Source: an uncultured Pelagibacteraceae bacterium
GTDB lineage: Bacteria; Pseudomonadota; Alphaproteobacteria; Pelagibacterales; Pelagibacteraceae
Direction of reading: 5' to 3'
Assembly (NCBI GenBank): GCA_902539235.1
Contig: CACBIC010000001.1
Coordinates: 1 to 64,000, forward strand
Length of the DNA: 64,000 bases
This document shows positions 63,050-64,000 of the stretch, piece after piece. Within the stretch, counting starts at the first letter, position 1; every line of letters begins with the position of its first letter. The translations under genes were made by a program, and so were the position numbers. Under the pieces are notes generated by a model. It saw only the letters and a list, made by a program, of their open reading frames with translations. It did not search any database and was not told the DNA's origin.

Positions 63050-64000
63050 CTGTCTACCTCTCCAAATACGATATCTAAAGAACCTAAAACTGCAGGGACA
63101 TCTGCTAACATATGGCCACGAATTAAATAATCCATTGCTTGAAGATGTGAAAATCCTGGAGCTCTAATTTTACATCTGTATGGCTTGTTAGTCCCGTCAG
63201 ATATTAGATAAACTCCAAATTCACCTTTTGGAGCTTCGACTGCGGTATAAACATCACCTTTAGGAACTCTATAACCTTCAGTAAAAAGTTTGAAGTGATG
63301 AATTAAAGCCTCCATAGATTGTTTTAGATCATCTCTATTAGGAGGGGAAATTTTTCCATCAATAGATTTTACAGGTCCCTTTGGTAATTTTTCGATACAT
63401 TGTAGTATAATTTTTACACTTTCTCTCATTTCCTCTATTCTACAGAGATAGCGATCGTAACAGTCACCGTTTTTTCCTACTGGAATTTTAAAATCTAAGT
63501 ATTTGTATATTTCGTAAGGTTGAGATCTTCTCAAGTCCCAAGGAACACCAGATCCTCTTAACATTACACCAGAAAAACTATGATCTAATGCTTCTTGCTT
63601 AGTAACAATACCAATTTCAACATTTCTTTGTTTAAATATTCTGTTATCAGTTAAAAGACCCTCTAAATCGTCAATAACTTTTGGAAATGATTTACAAAAT
63701 TTTTCTATATCGTCTATCAGTTTTAAAGGAATATCTTGGTGAACACCACCAGTTCTGAAATAATTTGCATGCAGTCTAGATCCTGATGCTCTTTCATAAA
63801 AAGTCATGAGAGTTTCTCTTTCTTCAAAACCCCATAGAGAGGGTGTTAACGCTCCGACATCTAAAGCTTGAGTTGTAACATTTAAAATATGGCTCAAAAT
63901 TCTTCCAATTTCACAAAATATAACTCTTATATATTTTGCCCTTATTGGAACTTCAATGTCCAGCAACTTCTCAGCTGCCAACGCAAATGCATGTTCCTGG
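63046..64000 (-). CDS. nuoD: NADH-quinone oxidoreductase subunit D, partial (5' end beyond window)
   Basis: This is the 49-kDa subunit lining the quinone site with NuoB. The frame stays open to the window edge ([13 protein letters not shown]), so the track's start at 63981 (a TTG inside the gene) is not real, and about 70-90 N-terminal residues lie outside. Seen motifs are [60 protein letters not shown] and [42 protein letters not shown] at the C-terminus. It overlaps nuoE (ATGA). Confidence 0.97.
   Translation of the reverse strand, partial: QEHAFALAAEKLLDIEVPIRAKYIRVIFCEIGRILSHILNVTTQALDVGALTPSLWGFEERETLMTFYERASGSRLHANYFRTGGVHQDIPLKLIDDIEKFCKSFPKVIDDLEGLLTDNRIFKQRNVEIGIVTKQEALDHSFSGVMLRGSGVPWDLRRSQPYEIYKYLDFKIPVGKNGDCYDRYLCRIEEMRESVKIILQCIEKLPKGPVKSIDGKISPPNRDDLKQSMEALIHHFKLFTEGYRVPKGDVYTAVEAPKGEFGVYLISDGTNKPYRCKIRAPGFSHLQAMDYLIRGHMLADVPAVLGSLDIVFGEVDR

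Noticed and set aside
63046-63981. nuoD starting at 63981
   Set aside because: The frame is open past this TTG to the window edge and upstream codons match NuoD (QEHAFAL), so this is an internal codon.
1-64000. tRNA genes or transposons in the gaps
   Set aside because: All gaps are short; none showed a cloverleaf, CCA-end pattern, terminal inverted repeats or transposase reading frame.

Overview
The window is a low-GC, tightly packed segment of an alphaproteobacterial chromosome, most likely from the SAR11 clade (Pelagibacterales). The evidence is the strong A/T bias, Lys/Asn/Ile-rich proteins, stop-start overlaps at most gene junctions, the alphaproteobacterial order nuo - birA - coaX - rnj - DUF1467 - proS - lolCD - dnaE, the block rpsB - tsf - frr - uppS - cdsA - dxr - bamA - skp - lpxD - fabZ - lpxA - lpxI - lpxB, and a GAAC-N7-GAAC SOS box before lexA. 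The lineage is inferred from gene content and style; no 16S gene is present. I see no tRNA, rRNA, CRISPR array, insertion sequence or prophage. The longest stretch without a gene is about 134 bp (8995-9128).

Region 1 (1-8339, + strand) holds the last codons of pyrG, a truncated kdsA joined out of frame to the back part of a ppiD-like gene, then trpE-trpG-trpD-trpC, lexA, gltX and a RecB/Cas4-type PD-(D/E)XK nuclease with four cysteines. The kdsA/ppiD join is either a rearrangement or an assembly/amplification chimera.

Region 2 (8340-17300, mostly - strand) is accessory. It holds a Pro-Glu repeat membrane protein, a 40-codon membrane mini-ORF, a three-gene operon (FAH-fold hydratase, degenerate SDR, HDAC-like deacetylase), a C11orf54-type zinc protein on the + strand, a DMT exporter, a PhyH-type dioxygenase, and livG, livM and a second Fe(II)/2-oxoglutarate oxygenase.

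Region 3 (17300-29256) is a divergent Liv-type ABC uptake locus. livK-oxygenase-livM-livG run on the - strand, with an intrinsic terminator just after livK. On the + strand, livF-livH continue without gaps into a PanE-like dehydrogenase, an acyl-CoA synthetase, a BadI/MenB-like crotonase, an enolase-superfamily enzyme, a short CitE-like lyase, a gamma-glutamylcyclotransferase-fold protein and three tandem Gfo/Idh/MocA oxidoreductases. This reads as uptake, CoA activation and breakdown of an unidentified, probably carboxylated, substrate. It is the best candidate here for an undescribed pathway.

Region 4 (29257-48620, - strand) is core envelope, isoprenoid, translation and replication machinery: lpxB, a PQQ-type sugar dehydrogenase, lpxI, lpxA, fabZ, lpxD, skp, bamA, dxr, cdsA, uppS, frr, tsf, rpsB with a structured leader, dnaE, lolD, lolC/E and proS. 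pyrH is missing between tsf and frr, and rseP is missing between dxr and bamA.

Region 5 (48621-64000, - strand) holds a DUF1467 protein, RNase J, CoaX, BirA and the respiratory complex I operon from nuoN back to nuoD, which runs off the window end.
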